Assembly: GCF_013248905.1 (NCBI RefSeq)
Contig: NZ_JABRVS010000001.1
Location: 1,922,001 to 1,986,000, forward strand
Reading direction: 5' to 3'
DNA length: 64,000 nucleotides
Source: Shewanella sp. VB17
GTDB taxonomy: Bacteria > Pseudomonadota > Gammaproteobacteria > Enterobacterales > Shewanellaceae
How positions within the stretch are numbered: the stretch's first letter is position 1; each line of letters starts with the position of its first letter. Made by a program: the position numbers and the translations under genes. The notes under the pieces are model-generated. The model ran no database searches. It was not told the origin of the DNA and worked only from the letters and a program-made list of their open reading frames with translations. Positions 9,115 to 18,287 of the stretch are shown here, one piece after another.

Positions 9115-9681
9115 ATGGCGACCCCTCCTTCTTTACGTATAGATAACTTAATGGCTGCGCTTAATGCGGCGGATATTGCTCAGCATCCTGTTGAGGTTCA
9201 CGGTGCGCTTGTGGGCCTCATTTGTGGCGGCATCGAAGAGTCAAAAAGAGAGTGGAATACCTCTTTACTTGAGCTGATCAATGACGGCCAGGCTTTACCT
9301 CCATCACTTCAGCAGCTTATTGATGAACTCTACCAAGATACGTTAGCCAGAATTTCAGATATTGATTTTGGTTTTTCTCCTATGCAGCCTGAAGAAGAAG
9401 AGCCTGTGTCTACCCGAGTTGAAGCACTTTCACTTTGGGTACAAAGTTTTCTTACTGGGTTAGCGATTGTCCAGCCTAAGTTAAATAATGCTTCAGCGGA
9501 TGTACGTGAAGTGATCAAAGATTTAGCTGAGATCGCGATGGTTGAATTTGATGTTGCCGATGATGATGAGTCTGAATCTGCTTATATGGAGCTCACAGAA
9601 TTTGCTAAAATGGCAGCACTGCTGTGTTATGCAGAATTTGCTCCAGAGCCTTCAGCACAACAAACCGGTGTGATTCATTAG
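9115..9681 (+). CDS. ygfB: YgfB/UPF0149-family protein
   Basis: Start taken at ATG 9115 (MATPPSLRIDNL), 188 residues. It has the UPF0149 pattern: VEVHGALVGLICGGI near residue 30, ALSLWVQSFLTGLA mid-protein, then an acidic stretch DVADDDESESAYMELTEFAK close to the end. Function is not firmly established in most bacteria. In enterics and Shewanella it is usually followed by pepP; here ubiH follows directly after 107 bp. Confidence 0.92.
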   Translation: MATPPSLRIDNLMAALNAADIAQHPVEVHGALVGLICGGIEESKREWNTSLLELINDGQALPPSLQQLIDELYQDTLARISDIDFGFSPMQPEEEEPVSTRVEALSLWVQSFLTGLAIVQPKLNNASADVREVIKDLAEIAMVEFDVADDDESESAYMELTEFAKMAALLCYAEFAPEPSAQQTGVIH

Positions 9682-9788
9682 CCATTAGCACGGCAACATC
9701 TACACTATCGAGAGTGCATGCTTATTATCTTAACTTGGATGGTGAGCTTAGTTGATTCGATTCGACTGGGGCAAAATAGAGAAGCTTA

Positions 9789-11039
9789 ATGACAGCTGAA
9801 ACAGAACAAGATGCGCATTTAATCTGTGTGGATGTCGCGATCGTCGGTGGCGCTATGGCAGGAGCGACATTAGCACTTGGTCTCAAATCTCTTGGAGACT
9901 CGCTTAAGCGCCCCTTAAAAATTGCATTAATTGAGGCACACAGTCCTCATCAAGCGCATCCTGGATTTGATGCTCGCTCCATTGCCATCGCCCATGGCTC
10001 TATCTTCGAATTAACGCAGATTGGTTTATGGCCTAAATTGGCCCATTTAGGCACGTCAATTAAGAATATTCATATTTCAGATCGTGGTCACATGGGAATG
10101 ACAGAACTCAATGCTGCAGCGTTTAATCTGGAAAGTTTGGGTCAAGTTGTCGAGTTAGAACGTGTCGGACAAGTATTATTTACATTGCTCGCTGATGCAG
10201 ACATTTCACTTTATTGCCCGAATAAAGTCATGTCAGTAGAGGCGCAGGTGAATGCACAAATACTCACTCTTGATGATGGTACTCGTTTAAGTGCTTCACT
10301 ATTGGTGGCAGCAGACGGTGTCAACTCTCAGGTTAGAGCGGCATGTAAACAGCCATTAGAAAGAATTGATTTTGATCAGGTTGCATTGGTTGCCAATGTG
10401 CAAACTAACCAAGCTCATGAGAATTGGGCGTTTGAACGTTTTACTAATACAGGCCCTTTGGCCCTGTTACCCATGGGATCCGATAATGGCCGATCACGGG
10501 TGTCATTGGTGTGGGCACTGCCACCTGATGAGGCAAAACGTTTACAGTCTGCCTCTCATAATGTGTTTTTGAGCGAATTGCAGCAGGCTTTTGGATCGCG
10601 TTCCGGTCAATTTATCTCAGTCGGCGAGCGTTACTCATATCCGCTGACGCTTTCTTATATGCCAAGACCCATTTATCATCGAACCGTATTTATCGGCAAT
10701 GCAGCTCAAGCGTTACATCCCATCGCAGGTCAAGGGTTTAATTTAGGCTTAAGGGATTTAATGAGTTTGATCCAAGTGATTAAACAACAGTTATTAAATG
10801 AAACGGATGCTCAGCCAACGGATTTTGGTAGCACTGAAGTGACTCATGCTTATTTACAGCGCCGTGAGCCTGACAGAAATGCCACTTTATGCAACATTGA
10901 GTGTTTGGTACGTGGCTTTTCCAATGATCACTGGCCGTTAGTGGCTGGACGCAGTTTGGGGTTGAGATTACTCTCTTGGGCTCCGCCACTTAAAATCCCA
11001 GTGGCCAAAACGGCAATGGGCTGGAAAGCACGACGTTAA
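9789..11039 (+). CDS. ubiH: 2-octaprenyl-6-methoxyphenol hydroxylase UbiH
   Basis: 416 residues of the UbiH/UbiF/UbiI class of FAD monooxygenases. The FAD-binding start VDVAIVGGAMAGATLAL, the mid motif LLVAADGVNSQVR (DG fingerprint) and FIGNAAQALHPIAGQGFNLG (GD-like second FAD motif, here GNAA as in other UbiH) are clear. It hydroxylates the ring during aerobic ubiquinone synthesis. The next gene is its paralogue ubiI, 34 bp away, in an apparent operon. Confidence 0.92.
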   Translation: MTAETEQDAHLICVDVAIVGGAMAGATLALGLKSLGDSLKRPLKIALIEAHSPHQAHPGFDARSIAIAHGSIFELTQIGLWPKLAHLGTSIKNIHISDRGHMGMTELNAAAFNLESLGQVVELERVGQVLFTLLADADISLYCPNKVMSVEAQVNAQILTLDDGTRLSASLLVAADGVNSQVRAACKQPLERIDFDQVALVANVQTNQAHENWAFERFTNTGPLALLPMGSDNGRSRVSLVWALPPDEAKRLQSASHNVFLSELQQAFGSRSGQFISVGERYSYPLTLSYMPRPIYHRTVFIGNAAQALHPIAGQGFNLGLRDLMSLIQVIKQQLLNETDAQPTDFGSTEVTHAYLQRREPDRNATLCNIECLVRGFSNDHWPLVAGRSLGLRLLSWAPPLKIPVAKTAMGWKARR

Positions 11040-11073
11040 GCTACCAACAAAGGTCAAATGAAAGGAAAACTAA

Positions 11074-12309
11074 ATGTTGAGCACTAAAACCTATGACATT
11101 GCTATCGTTGGTGGAGGCATGGTTGGCCTCGCCACTGCGATAGGGTTGGCTATGGCAGACTTACGTGTTGTGGTTATTGATGCTGGAGAGATTGAGGCTG
11201 TTTCTGGTGGGCCTAAACTGAGGGTTAGCGCAATCAATAAAGCAAGCCAGAGGTTATTACAAAATCTCGGGGCTTGGTCCTATCTTGACGATGACCGTGT
11301 AAGCCCTTACCAGAAGATGGAAGTCTGGCAGAAAGATAGTATAGGTAAGATAAGTTTTGATGCCCACACCCTTTGCGAACAATACCTCGGCAGTATTATC
11401 GAAAATGACAACATTGGCTATGCCTTGTCTAAGCGGGCGAGTGAGTGTGATGAGATAACACACATCAAAAATCACCGCCTAGATAACATCGCCTTCGGTG
11501 AGCGTGAAGCCTGGTTGACCTTAGATAATGGTGACAACTTAAGTGCGGCATTAGTCATAGGTGCTGACGGGGCTAACTCTTGGGTACGTGAACAGTGTAA
11601 GATCCCGATGACATTCTGGGATTATGGCCATCATGCCATTGTAGCCAGTATTCGCACCGAGATCTCCCATCAAGATACAGCCCGCCAAGTGTTCCTTAAA
11701 GATGGCCCATTAGCTTTCTTACCGCTCTATGAAAAAAACCTTTGCTCCATTGTGTGGTCTGTGCCGCCGGCGAAAGCTAAACAGTTGTTGAGTATGGACA
11801 AGCAAACATTCGAGCGTACCTTAATGGCTGCATTTGATGGTCGTATGGGGATGTGTCAACTGGTGTGTGAGCCACAGGCTTTCCCTCTGCGCATGCGTTA
11901 TGCTCGTCATTTTGCTCGCCATCGGTTGTTATTAGCCGGTGATGCTGCACATACTATTCACCCGCTTGCAGGTCAGGGGGTTAACTTAGGTTTTCTCGAT
12001 GCCGCTGCCATCATACAAACCATAGATGGACTGAAGCTTGCGGGAAAAGACATAGGTGACTACAGTAACTTACGTGCATTAGAGCGATGGCGTAAGGCTG
12101 ATGCATTGGAGATGATTGCGGCTATGGAAGGCTTTAAACGGTTATTTGAAGGTAGTAATCCAGTTAAAAAAGCGTTACGTGATTTTGGACTTAACCTGAT
12201 TGATCATATTTCTCCTGCGAAAACACTGTTTATGCGACAAGCCATGGGTCACAATAATCGTTTGCCTGATTTATGTAAAGTTCAAAAATCAGACGTTGAG
12301 TTTCAATAA
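11074..12309 (+). CDS. ubiI: Ubiquinone C5-hydroxylase UbiI (VisC)
   Basis: 411 residues, the same FAD monooxygenase family as its neighbour. Motifs: YDIAIVGGGMVGLATAIGL at the N-terminus, ALVIGADGANSWVREQ mid-protein and LLLAGDAAHTIHPLAGQGVN in the second FAD motif. AAAGGAAAA precedes the ATG. UbiI hydroxylates carbon 5 of the ubiquinone ring with O2. The order ubiH-ubiI matches other gammaproteobacteria, but gcvT, which normally follows, is missing. Confidence 0.92.
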   Translation: MLSTKTYDIAIVGGGMVGLATAIGLAMADLRVVVIDAGEIEAVSGGPKLRVSAINKASQRLLQNLGAWSYLDDDRVSPYQKMEVWQKDSIGKISFDAHTLCEQYLGSIIENDNIGYALSKRASECDEITHIKNHRLDNIAFGEREAWLTLDNGDNLSAALVIGADGANSWVREQCKIPMTFWDYGHHAIVASIRTEISHQDTARQVFLKDGPLAFLPLYEKNLCSIVWSVPPAKAKQLLSMDKQTFERTLMAAFDGRMGMCQLVCEPQAFPLRMRYARHFARHRLLLAGDAAHTIHPLAGQGVNLGFLDAAAIIQTIDGLKLAGKDIGDYSNLRALERWRKADALEMIAAMEGFKRLFEGSNPVKKALRDFGLNLIDHISPAKTLFMRQAMGHNNRLPDLCKVQKSDVEFQ

Positions 12310-12827
12310 TAGTTATTATCTTTCATATGTTTAGTTGATTTTTACTGACGTTTTTCTTTGGCCTGATAAATAGACCCAGTCTAGGTGATGAGAAAATCTA
12401 ATCAAACAAAGCATCGGATTAGAAAATTCTCTTGTATACAAAACGGTGGTGCGAGGTATAATTTTGGCGTATTTTATCCCTTATTAAATAGCGAAATACG
12501 CTGCTGTATCTTACTCTATCCCTAGTCTGTTGACTTAAGGTCCACAGGGTCAGATAAGGCCATACCAAAGGCGTGAGATAAGAGGTAATAATGGCGATAA
12601 ACGGTGCTCTTTAACATGAAAATTAGCATACAATGCTAACAGACTTGATTATCACAGTTGGGATACTACTGAAGTTTACATGGGTACATAAAGGCGTTTT
12701 AGTTAACGTCATTGCTGCGCATTTTGTACGTAACAGTAAACATGTTAAATTGATTTAGGCACTATCTTAAGTAATAAACTATCTTCATTAACAAAGAATT
12801 AGAACAATCGAATAAGGATTAAGAACA
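12310..12827. other. 518-bp gap where gcvT normally lies, with a boxA-like motif
   Basis: There is no ORF of meaningful length on either strand, and I recognise no aminomethyltransferase fragment. The only striking motif is TGCTCTTTAACA at 12605-12616, identical to the boxA antitermination element of rRNA operon leaders. The region must also hold the gcvH promoter. I could not fold a convincing glycine riboswitch by eye. Confidence 0.6.
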
Positions 12828-13217
12828 ATGAGTAACATTCCAAATGAACTAAAGTACGCTTCATCTCACGAATGGATCCGTAAAGAAGAAGATGGTTCAT
12901 ATACTGTTGGGATCAGCGATCATGCTCAAGAGCTTTTGGGTGACATGGTATTCGTTGAATTACCTGAAGTGGGCGATACGGTGACTGCCGGTGAAGATTG
13001 CGCCGTAGCAGAATCGGTTAAAGCAGCATCAGATATTTATGCCCCGATATCAGGTGAAGTTGTGGCTGTTAACGAGTCGCTTGAAGATTCTCCTGAATTA
13101 GTTAACGGTGATGCATTTGGTGATGGTTGGTTTTTCCGTGTGATGCCAACAGACTCAGCTGAAATTGACAATTTACTTGATGCCGAAGCCTATCAAGCGA
13201 CCATCGACGAAGACTAA
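12828..13217 (+). CDS. gcvH: Glycine cleavage system H protein
   Basis: 129 residues, full length. The lipoyl domain contains ESVKAASDIYAP, which puts the lipoylated lysine at residue 65; LGDMVFVELPEVGD precedes it. The H protein shuttles the aminomethyl group between GcvP, GcvT and the lipoamide dehydrogenase. AAGGATTAAGAACA is upstream. It has its own terminator right after the stop, so it is at least partly expressed separately from gcvP. Confidence 0.97.
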   Translation: MSNIPNELKYASSHEWIRKEEDGSYTVGISDHAQELLGDMVFVELPEVGDTVTAGEDCAVAESVKAASDIYAPISGEVVAVNESLEDSPELVNGDAFGDGWFFRVMPTDSAEIDNLLDAEAYQATIDED

Positions 13218-13233
13218 TTCGCGATTAAAAATG

Positions 13234-13265
13234 AAGCCTCATTTTTTATAAAATGAGGCTTTGTT
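13234..13265 (+). terminator. Rho-independent terminator after gcvH
   Basis: An 11-bp stem AGCCTCATTTT / AAAATGAGGCT with a TTAT loop, followed by TTGTT. It lies 17 bp after the gcvH stop. Confidence 0.85.
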
Positions 13266-13447
13266 GGTTATTTAGCTAGTGTTTATTAACTAGCCTTGTT
13301 TATAGCTAAGTGACTTTGTTCGCTCATTCGCTGAGCCAATGTCGTTCTTATCAGCCCCCAGAAGTTATTTAGCTATCATACACTGCAACGAGACCGGTAC
13401 CTGATCCCCTACAGGCGGATACTGGCAAATATGGAATTAGGTTTATC

Positions 13448-16351
13448 ATGACCACTGAAACTCTTACTCAACTTGAGCAGCACGATCTCTTCCTCAGTCG
13501 CCATATTGGCCCTGATAGTGAACAGCGCCAAGATATGTTGAACTACGTCGGAGCAGAATCTTTAGCTGAATTGACAGCACAAATTGTCCCTGAGTCGATT
13601 CGTATTAATCGTGATTTAGCCGTTGGTGATCATGTAAGCGAAGCCGAAGGTATTGCTTATATCCGGGGTATAGCAGAGAAAAACAAGGTTTATAAAAGCT
13701 ACATTGGCATGGGATATTCAGGTACCGAAGTCCCAGCGGTTATTCAGCGTAATGTGCTTGAAAATCCAGGTTGGTACACCGCTTACACGCCATATCAGCC
13801 TGAGATAGCTCAAGGTCGTTTAGAAGCGATTCTTAATTTTCAGCAACTCTCAATGGATTTAACCGGTCTAGATCTCGCTTCTTCATCACTATTGGATGAG
13901 GCAACCGCAGCAGCTGAAGCGATGGCATTGGCTAAGCGCGTGTCTAAAGCAAAGAAAGCGAATACTTTTTTTGTGGCAGATGATGTATTTCCACAAACAT
14001 TAGATGTGGTTAAGACTCGCGCTGAATGTTTCGGTTTCGACATCGTTGTCGGTCCAGCGGCTGAAGCCGTTAATTATGAGCTATTTGGTGCCTTGTTCCA
14101 GTACACTAATCGTTATGGTGAGATCTCTGATTTCACTGAACTTTTTGCGGCTTTGAGTGAAAAGAAAGTCATAGTGTCAGTGGCTGCGGATATCATGTCG
14201 CTTGTGATGCTGAAGTCACCAGGTTCTATGGGGGCCGATGTCGTATTTGGTAATTCTCAGCGTTTCGGTGTGCCGATGGGCTTTGGTGGTCCACATGCCG
14301 CTTTCTTTGTCTCTCGTGATGCGCACAAACGTTCATTACCTGGCCGTATTATTGGGGTGTCTCAAGATACTCGCGGAAATCGTGCACTACGTATGGCAAT
14401 GCAGACTCGCGAGCAACATATCCGTCGTGAGAAAGCCAATTCCAATATCTGTACCGCTCAAGTATTGTTAGCCAACATGGCATCTTTCTACGCAGTATTC
14501 CACGGCCCACAAGGGTTGAGGACGATTGCTGAACGTATTCATCGTCTAACAGATATTCTTGCCACAGGCCTTATTGCTAAAGGGGTGGAGCTGGTTAACA
14601 GTACTTGGTTTGACACCATTTCTATAAAAGGGTTAGATGTCGCGGCGATTGTTAAGCGTTCTGATCTCGCTGGTATCAATTTGCGCGTCGACTCAAGCAA
14701 AGTATTAGGGGTCAGTTTAGCTGAAACGACCACTCGTGAAGATGTGGCTCAATTGTTTGATGTGATCTTAGGCGCAGGCCATGGACTTGATGTTACTGCT
14801 CTTGATGCTCAAGTTATTGCAGCTCAAGTTAAAGGCGAGGGCACTATCTCTATCCCTACGGGGCTTAATCGAACCGATGCTATTTTGACCCACCCGACGT
14901 TTAATCGCTACCACAGCGAAACCGAAATGATGCGTTATATCAAACGTCTCGAAAACAAAGATTTAGCCTTGAATCATTCAATGATCTCATTGGGATCATG
15001 CACCATGAAGCTCAATGCCGCCACAGAGATGCTCCCCATCACCTGGCCTGAATTTGGTAACATGCACCCATTTTGCCCACAAGATCAAGCGCAAGGTTAT
15101 GCGCAATTACTCAGCGAGCTCACAGAATGGTTAGTGGATATCACAGGTTACGATGCCGTATCACTGCAACCAAACTCTGGCTCTCAAGGTGAATATGCTG
15201 GTCTGCTTGCCATTAAGCAATATCACGAGTCTCGCGGTGAAGCCCACCGAAATATCTGTTTAATCCCATCATCTGCTCACGGTACTAACCCCGCGTCTGC
15301 TCAGCTTGCAGGCATGAAAGTGGTGGTTACCGCTTGTGATAAAGCCGGTAACATTGACATGGAAGAGTTGAAGGCAAAGGCGGCTGAGCTTGCCGATAAC
15401 CTCTCTTGTATCATGGTCACATACCCATCGACTCATGGCGTGTACGAAGAGACGATTGGTGAAATTTGTGATGTTATCCATCAGCATGGTGGTCAAGTGT
15501 ATCTTGATGGTGCAAACATGAATGCCCAAGTAGGGTTAACCTCACCAGGTTTTATTGGTGCTGATGTCTCTCACCTTAATTTACATAAGACCTTTGCGAT
15601 TCCACATGGTGGCGGTGGTCCGGGTATGGGTCCTATCGGGGTTAAAAAGCATCTTGCTCCCTTCTTATCGGGTCATGCAGTGGTTAAGCAGGGGTTAGAC
15701 TCTGACAACAACGGCGCCGTTTCTGCCGCTCCTTTTGGCAGTGCCGGTATTTTGCCTATCACTTGGATGTACATCAAGCTGTTAGGTAAGCAAGGTCTAA
15801 GAGCATCGACAGAGATAGCGCTGCTTAATGCTAATTATGTAATGAAGAAGCTGTCTGAGTATTATCCGGTGCTTTACACTGGCCGTAATGATCGCGTTGC
15901 TCACGAGTGTATTATCGATTTACGTCCACTAAAAGAGTCTTCTGGTATCACAGAGATGGATATCGCCAAACGTTTGAACGATTATGGTTTCCATGCGCCA
16001 ACCATGAGCTTTCCTGTGGCAGGTACCTTAATGATTGAACCAACAGAATCTGAATCTAAGGTTGAGCTCGACAGGTTTATTGAAGCCATGATTTCAATTC
16101 GCGGCGAAGTGGCACGGGTTGAATCTGGTGAATGGCCAGGTGATAACAACCCACTGCACAATGCGCCCCATACCTTAGCCGACATCATGGATCCTGCTTT
16201 TGATGAGCGTCCATACAGTCGTGAAGTGGCCGTGTTCCCAAGTGCAGCAGTCAAAGCAAACAAGTTTTGGCCAACGGTTAATCGTATTGATGATGTCTAT
16301 GGGGATCGGAATTTATTCTGTGCTTGTATTCCTATCGCTGACTACGAATAA
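13448..16351 (+). CDS. gcvP: Glycine dehydrogenase (decarboxylating), P protein
   Basis: 967 residues, the fused single-chain P protein. PLP is bound at the lysine of HLNLHKTFAIPHGGGGPG (Lys714). The N-terminal half has FLSRHIGPD and MGYSGTEVPAVIQRN. It decarboxylates glycine and passes the aminomethyl group to lipoyl-GcvH. It lies 230 bp after gcvH and may have its own promoter. With gcvT absent here, a complete system depends on a copy elsewhere. Confidence 0.97.
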   Translation: MTTETLTQLEQHDLFLSRHIGPDSEQRQDMLNYVGAESLAELTAQIVPESIRINRDLAVGDHVSEAEGIAYIRGIAEKNKVYKSYIGMGYSGTEVPAVIQRNVLENPGWYTAYTPYQPEIAQGRLEAILNFQQLSMDLTGLDLASSSLLDEATAAAEAMALAKRVSKAKKANTFFVADDVFPQTLDVVKTRAECFGFDIVVGPAAEAVNYELFGALFQYTNRYGEISDFTELFAALSEKKVIVSVAADIMSLVMLKSPGSMGADVVFGNSQRFGVPMGFGGPHAAFFVSRDAHKRSLPGRIIGVSQDTRGNRALRMAMQTREQHIRREKANSNICTAQVLLANMASFYAVFHGPQGLRTIAERIHRLTDILATGLIAKGVELVNSTWFDTISIKGLDVAAIVKRSDLAGINLRVDSSKVLGVSLAETTTREDVAQLFDVILGAGHGLDVTALDAQVIAAQVKGEGTISIPTGLNRTDAILTHPTFNRYHSETEMMRYIKRLENKDLALNHSMISLGSCTMKLNAATEMLPITWPEFGNMHPFCPQDQAQGYAQLLSELTEWLVDITGYDAVSLQPNSGSQGEYAGLLAIKQYHESRGEAHRNICLIPSSAHGTNPASAQLAGMKVVVTACDKAGNIDMEELKAKAAELADNLSCIMVTYPSTHGVYEETIGEICDVIHQHGGQVYLDGANMNAQVGLTSPGFIGADVSHLNLHKTFAIPHGGGGPGMGPIGVKKHLAPFLSGHAVVKQGLDSDNNGAVSAAPFGSAGILPITWMYIKLLGKQGLRASTEIALLNANYVMKKLSEYYPVLYTGRNDRVAHECIIDLRPLKESSGITEMDIAKRLNDYGFHAPTMSFPVAGTLMIEPTESESKVELDRFIEAMISIRGEVARVESGEWPGDNNPLHNAPHTLADIMDPAFDERPYSREVAVFPSAAVKANKFWPTVNRIDDVYGDRNLFCACIPIADYE

Positions 16352-16393
16352 CGGCTGCTTAGCCGACCTTGTGATTGTGGCGGCTGACTAACT

Positions 16394-16659
16394 AAGTAAA
16401 CCAACCAATCTAACATTAAGCCCTGAACACTCAGGGCTTTTTAATGCCCAGAATACAACTTCGAGGTAAAAGAAGGGGACTGAGCCACGTAATTAATCAC
16501 TCAGAACCTTTGCGTCACGGGATCCGCACTCTTCCTCGCCCTATTTCAGTGTTTTTCAGTTTTACTTGATAACAACAAAGGGGAAAGGTTAGGGCTGTGA
16601 ATGGTGAAACCTGCATAGGCTCTGAGATACGTCTAAATTCCGTGAGGTTTTTATTGAAA
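16394..16659 (+). repeat. Dispersed repeat copy A, beginning with a terminator
   Basis: Resembles 49677-50043 inside the prophage. Shared blocks: AAGTAAACCA at the start, the hairpin GCCCTGAACACTCAGGGC with a T run, GGTAAAAGAAGG, CCGCACTCTTCCTC, TTTCAGTGTTTTTCAGTTTT, GGTTAGGGC, GTGAATGG, and CGTGAGGTTTTT near the end. In the prophage the first block is the end of the last tail gene, so this copy seems to be phage-derived sequence now abutting gcvP. The prophage copy carries an extra block of about 95 bp. Confidence 0.8.
16419..16443 (+). terminator. Terminator downstream of gcvP
   Basis: An 8-bp stem AGCCCTGA / TCAGGGCT with an ACAC loop and a T run. The same hairpin ends the prophage late operon at 49699, so it may be phage-derived but would now also stop gcvP transcripts. 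Confidence 0.8.
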
Positions 16660-16870
16660 GCGCTATTTTCATTACAATTACTAAATCCATTAAAAACATA
16701 TATTTAAATTGTTTTAAAACTGAAATGGGTGGATAGGGAAGGTATCGTATCGTTTCTATTGAGTTCATCTCTGGTCTAAACATCGCTATAGAATCATTTT
16801 GAACTACTCTTAATTTAGCAAGATAAGGATGGCCAGTGATTTTAGGAAGAAGCGAAGGGAATAAATACCC

Positions 16871-17929
16871 ATGAAATGGATAGAACCAAAATATTCTAAA
16901 GAAAGAGTTAAAAAAGCAGGGAATAGCTTACTCAAAGCTGACTTGAACTGTGACGAATTCACAGATGCAATTCCTATTTTTCATAATTGGAGATCGTCTC
17001 ACGCATTTCCTATGCAAATAATGCTTGATCTACTTAGAAAAAATTCAATAAAAATTGATAAGAACCCTTTGGTTGTACAAAGATTAAAGCGTGTTCAATC
17101 AATATTTAAAAAAATAGTTCGTGAACAAAACATGAGCCTGAGTAGGATGCAAGATATTGCAGGCTGTAGAGCTGTGCTAAGCGATGTTAAAAAAGTTAAC
17201 AAAGTTTGTAAATCATTGGTGAAGAGTAGAACAAAAAATATATTTTATAAAGAGTACAATTATATTGAATCCCCAAAAGAATCAGGTTATAGAGGAATTC
17301 ATTTGATTTACAAATATAACGGTAGTAAAGAAAAATATATTGGAATGCTGGTTGAGCTGCAGATTAGAAGTAAAATTCAGCATTCATGGGCAACCGCTGT
17401 TGAAGTTGTTGGGACTTTCACTAATCAAGCTCTGAAAGCTAGCAGTGGTGATTCAGAGTGGCTTGAACTTTTCAAATTCATAAGTGTTGAGTTCGCTAGA
17501 CTAGAGAATTGTATTGTTGAGTCAAGATTCAAAGAAGTTAACACTTATGAGGAAATGAACAAATTAATTAATATATTGGAGTTGTTTGAACGTTTGACTG
17601 CTTTTAAAGTTGCTACTAAAACGCTAACTGAAAAAGTAGAAAAAAAGGCTGGATATTTTGTTTTGCTGCTTGATATTTCCGATAGGGTTGTCATCCACAC
17701 TAGATTTGATAAAGGTAAACTTGATGAAGCTACAAATTATTACAATAAACTTGAAATAAAACATCGTGATGATGTAACAAAAGACGTGGTCTTGGTCTCT
17801 GCTGCATCAGTTCGCGATCTCAAAACAGCTTACCCTAATTACTTTGCTGACACCGATGAGTTCGTGAAAAACATCAAAAAAGTATACTCAAGTTATAACT
17901 ATATTTTTAATAAATCACTCGCCAGCTAA
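16871..17929 (+). CDS. RelA/SpoT-domain nucleotidyltransferase-like protein
   Basis: 352 residues. The N-terminal half matches the RelA/SpoT synthetase fold: RMQDIAGCRAVL, YNYIESPKESGYRGIHLIY, and VELQIRSKIQHSWA with the conserved ExQ. There is no hydrolase, TGS or ACT domain, so it is a stand-alone synthetase-like protein with an unrecognised C-terminal half (about residues 200-352). Relatives make (p)ppGpp or (p)ppApp, or pyrophosphorylate tRNA (toxSAS, CapRel). It sits in the cargo slot of a prophage remnant and is AT-rich compared with gcvP, so a phage-defence or toxin role is plausible but unproven. Confidence 0.75.
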   Translation: MKWIEPKYSKERVKKAGNSLLKADLNCDEFTDAIPIFHNWRSSHAFPMQIMLDLLRKNSIKIDKNPLVVQRLKRVQSIFKKIVREQNMSLSRMQDIAGCRAVLSDVKKVNKVCKSLVKSRTKNIFYKEYNYIESPKESGYRGIHLIYKYNGSKEKYIGMLVELQIRSKIQHSWATAVEVVGTFTNQALKASSGDSEWLELFKFISVEFARLENCIVESRFKEVNTYEEMNKLINILELFERLTAFKVATKTLTEKVEKKAGYFVLLLDISDRVVIHTRFDKGKLDEATNYYNKLEIKHRDDVTKDVVLVSAASVRDLKTAYPNYFADTDEFVKNIKKVYSSYNYIFNKSLAS

Positions 17930-18075
17930 TTTACTAAAATTGGTCTAATGCCAATAGCAAGATTCAGGTTTGTAGCTCTAAAAAGTTATTGTTGGCTCAT
18001 CCGTGGACAAAAACTAACGCAGTTTAGGCAATGTATTTTTTCTCTGCCGCCACTTTGCCGCCATTCAGATGTGAC

Positions 18076-18103
18076 AAAAGGTTAGCCTTTCGGCTAACCT
18101 TTT
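18076..18103 (-). terminator. Left copy of the ssrA terminator
   Basis: A 12-bp stem AAAAGGTTAGCC / GGCTAACCTTTT around TTTC. The intact ssrA copy at 51259 has AAAGGGTTAGCC / GGCTAACCCTTT; the base difference is compensated on both arms, which supports function as a hairpin. Confidence 0.8.
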
Positions 18104-18158
18104 GTTTTAATTGGTGGAGGCGGCGGGGCTCGAACCCGCGTCCAAAAAGCCTACATCC
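18101..18158. repeat. Attachment site attL (ssrA 3'-end fragment)
   Basis: 58 bp identical to 51284-51341: TTTGTTTTAATTGGTGGAGG and onward through the T-arm and CCA end of tmRNA to CTACATCC. Here only the 3' end of tmRNA is present and the sequence then diverges. The integrase gene begins its 3' end 130 bp further in. This is the left junction of the prophage. Confidence 0.93.
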
Positions 18159-18287
18159 TAGTCGTGGGGTAATAAAAACAATAACTTACATAATTTTCAA
18201 AGGCTTAGGTGATGGGTTGTGATTCATCCTGACGGTAAGCTGTGTCCTCTGTGGACAATTGGTGGACACTTTTATTCTGATGTTGTT

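Larger units (their letters stand above)
16394..18100. mobile_element. Remnant of the right end of an older related prophage
   Basis: The order late-terminator repeat, one cargo gene, the CATCCGTGGACAAAAACT block (17998-18015), an ssrA-type terminator and an ssrA 3' end matches the right end of the resident prophage (49677-51341) element by element, except that the cargo gene differs. I infer that an earlier element used the same ssrA site and that all but its right end was lost. The alternative is cargo exchange by recombination with another phage. Confidence 0.6.

Noticed and set aside
18031..18222. 63-residue ORF across attL with WRRRGSNPRP
   Set aside because: It is the tmRNA 3' end read as protein, a common false call at ssrA/tRNA attachment sites.
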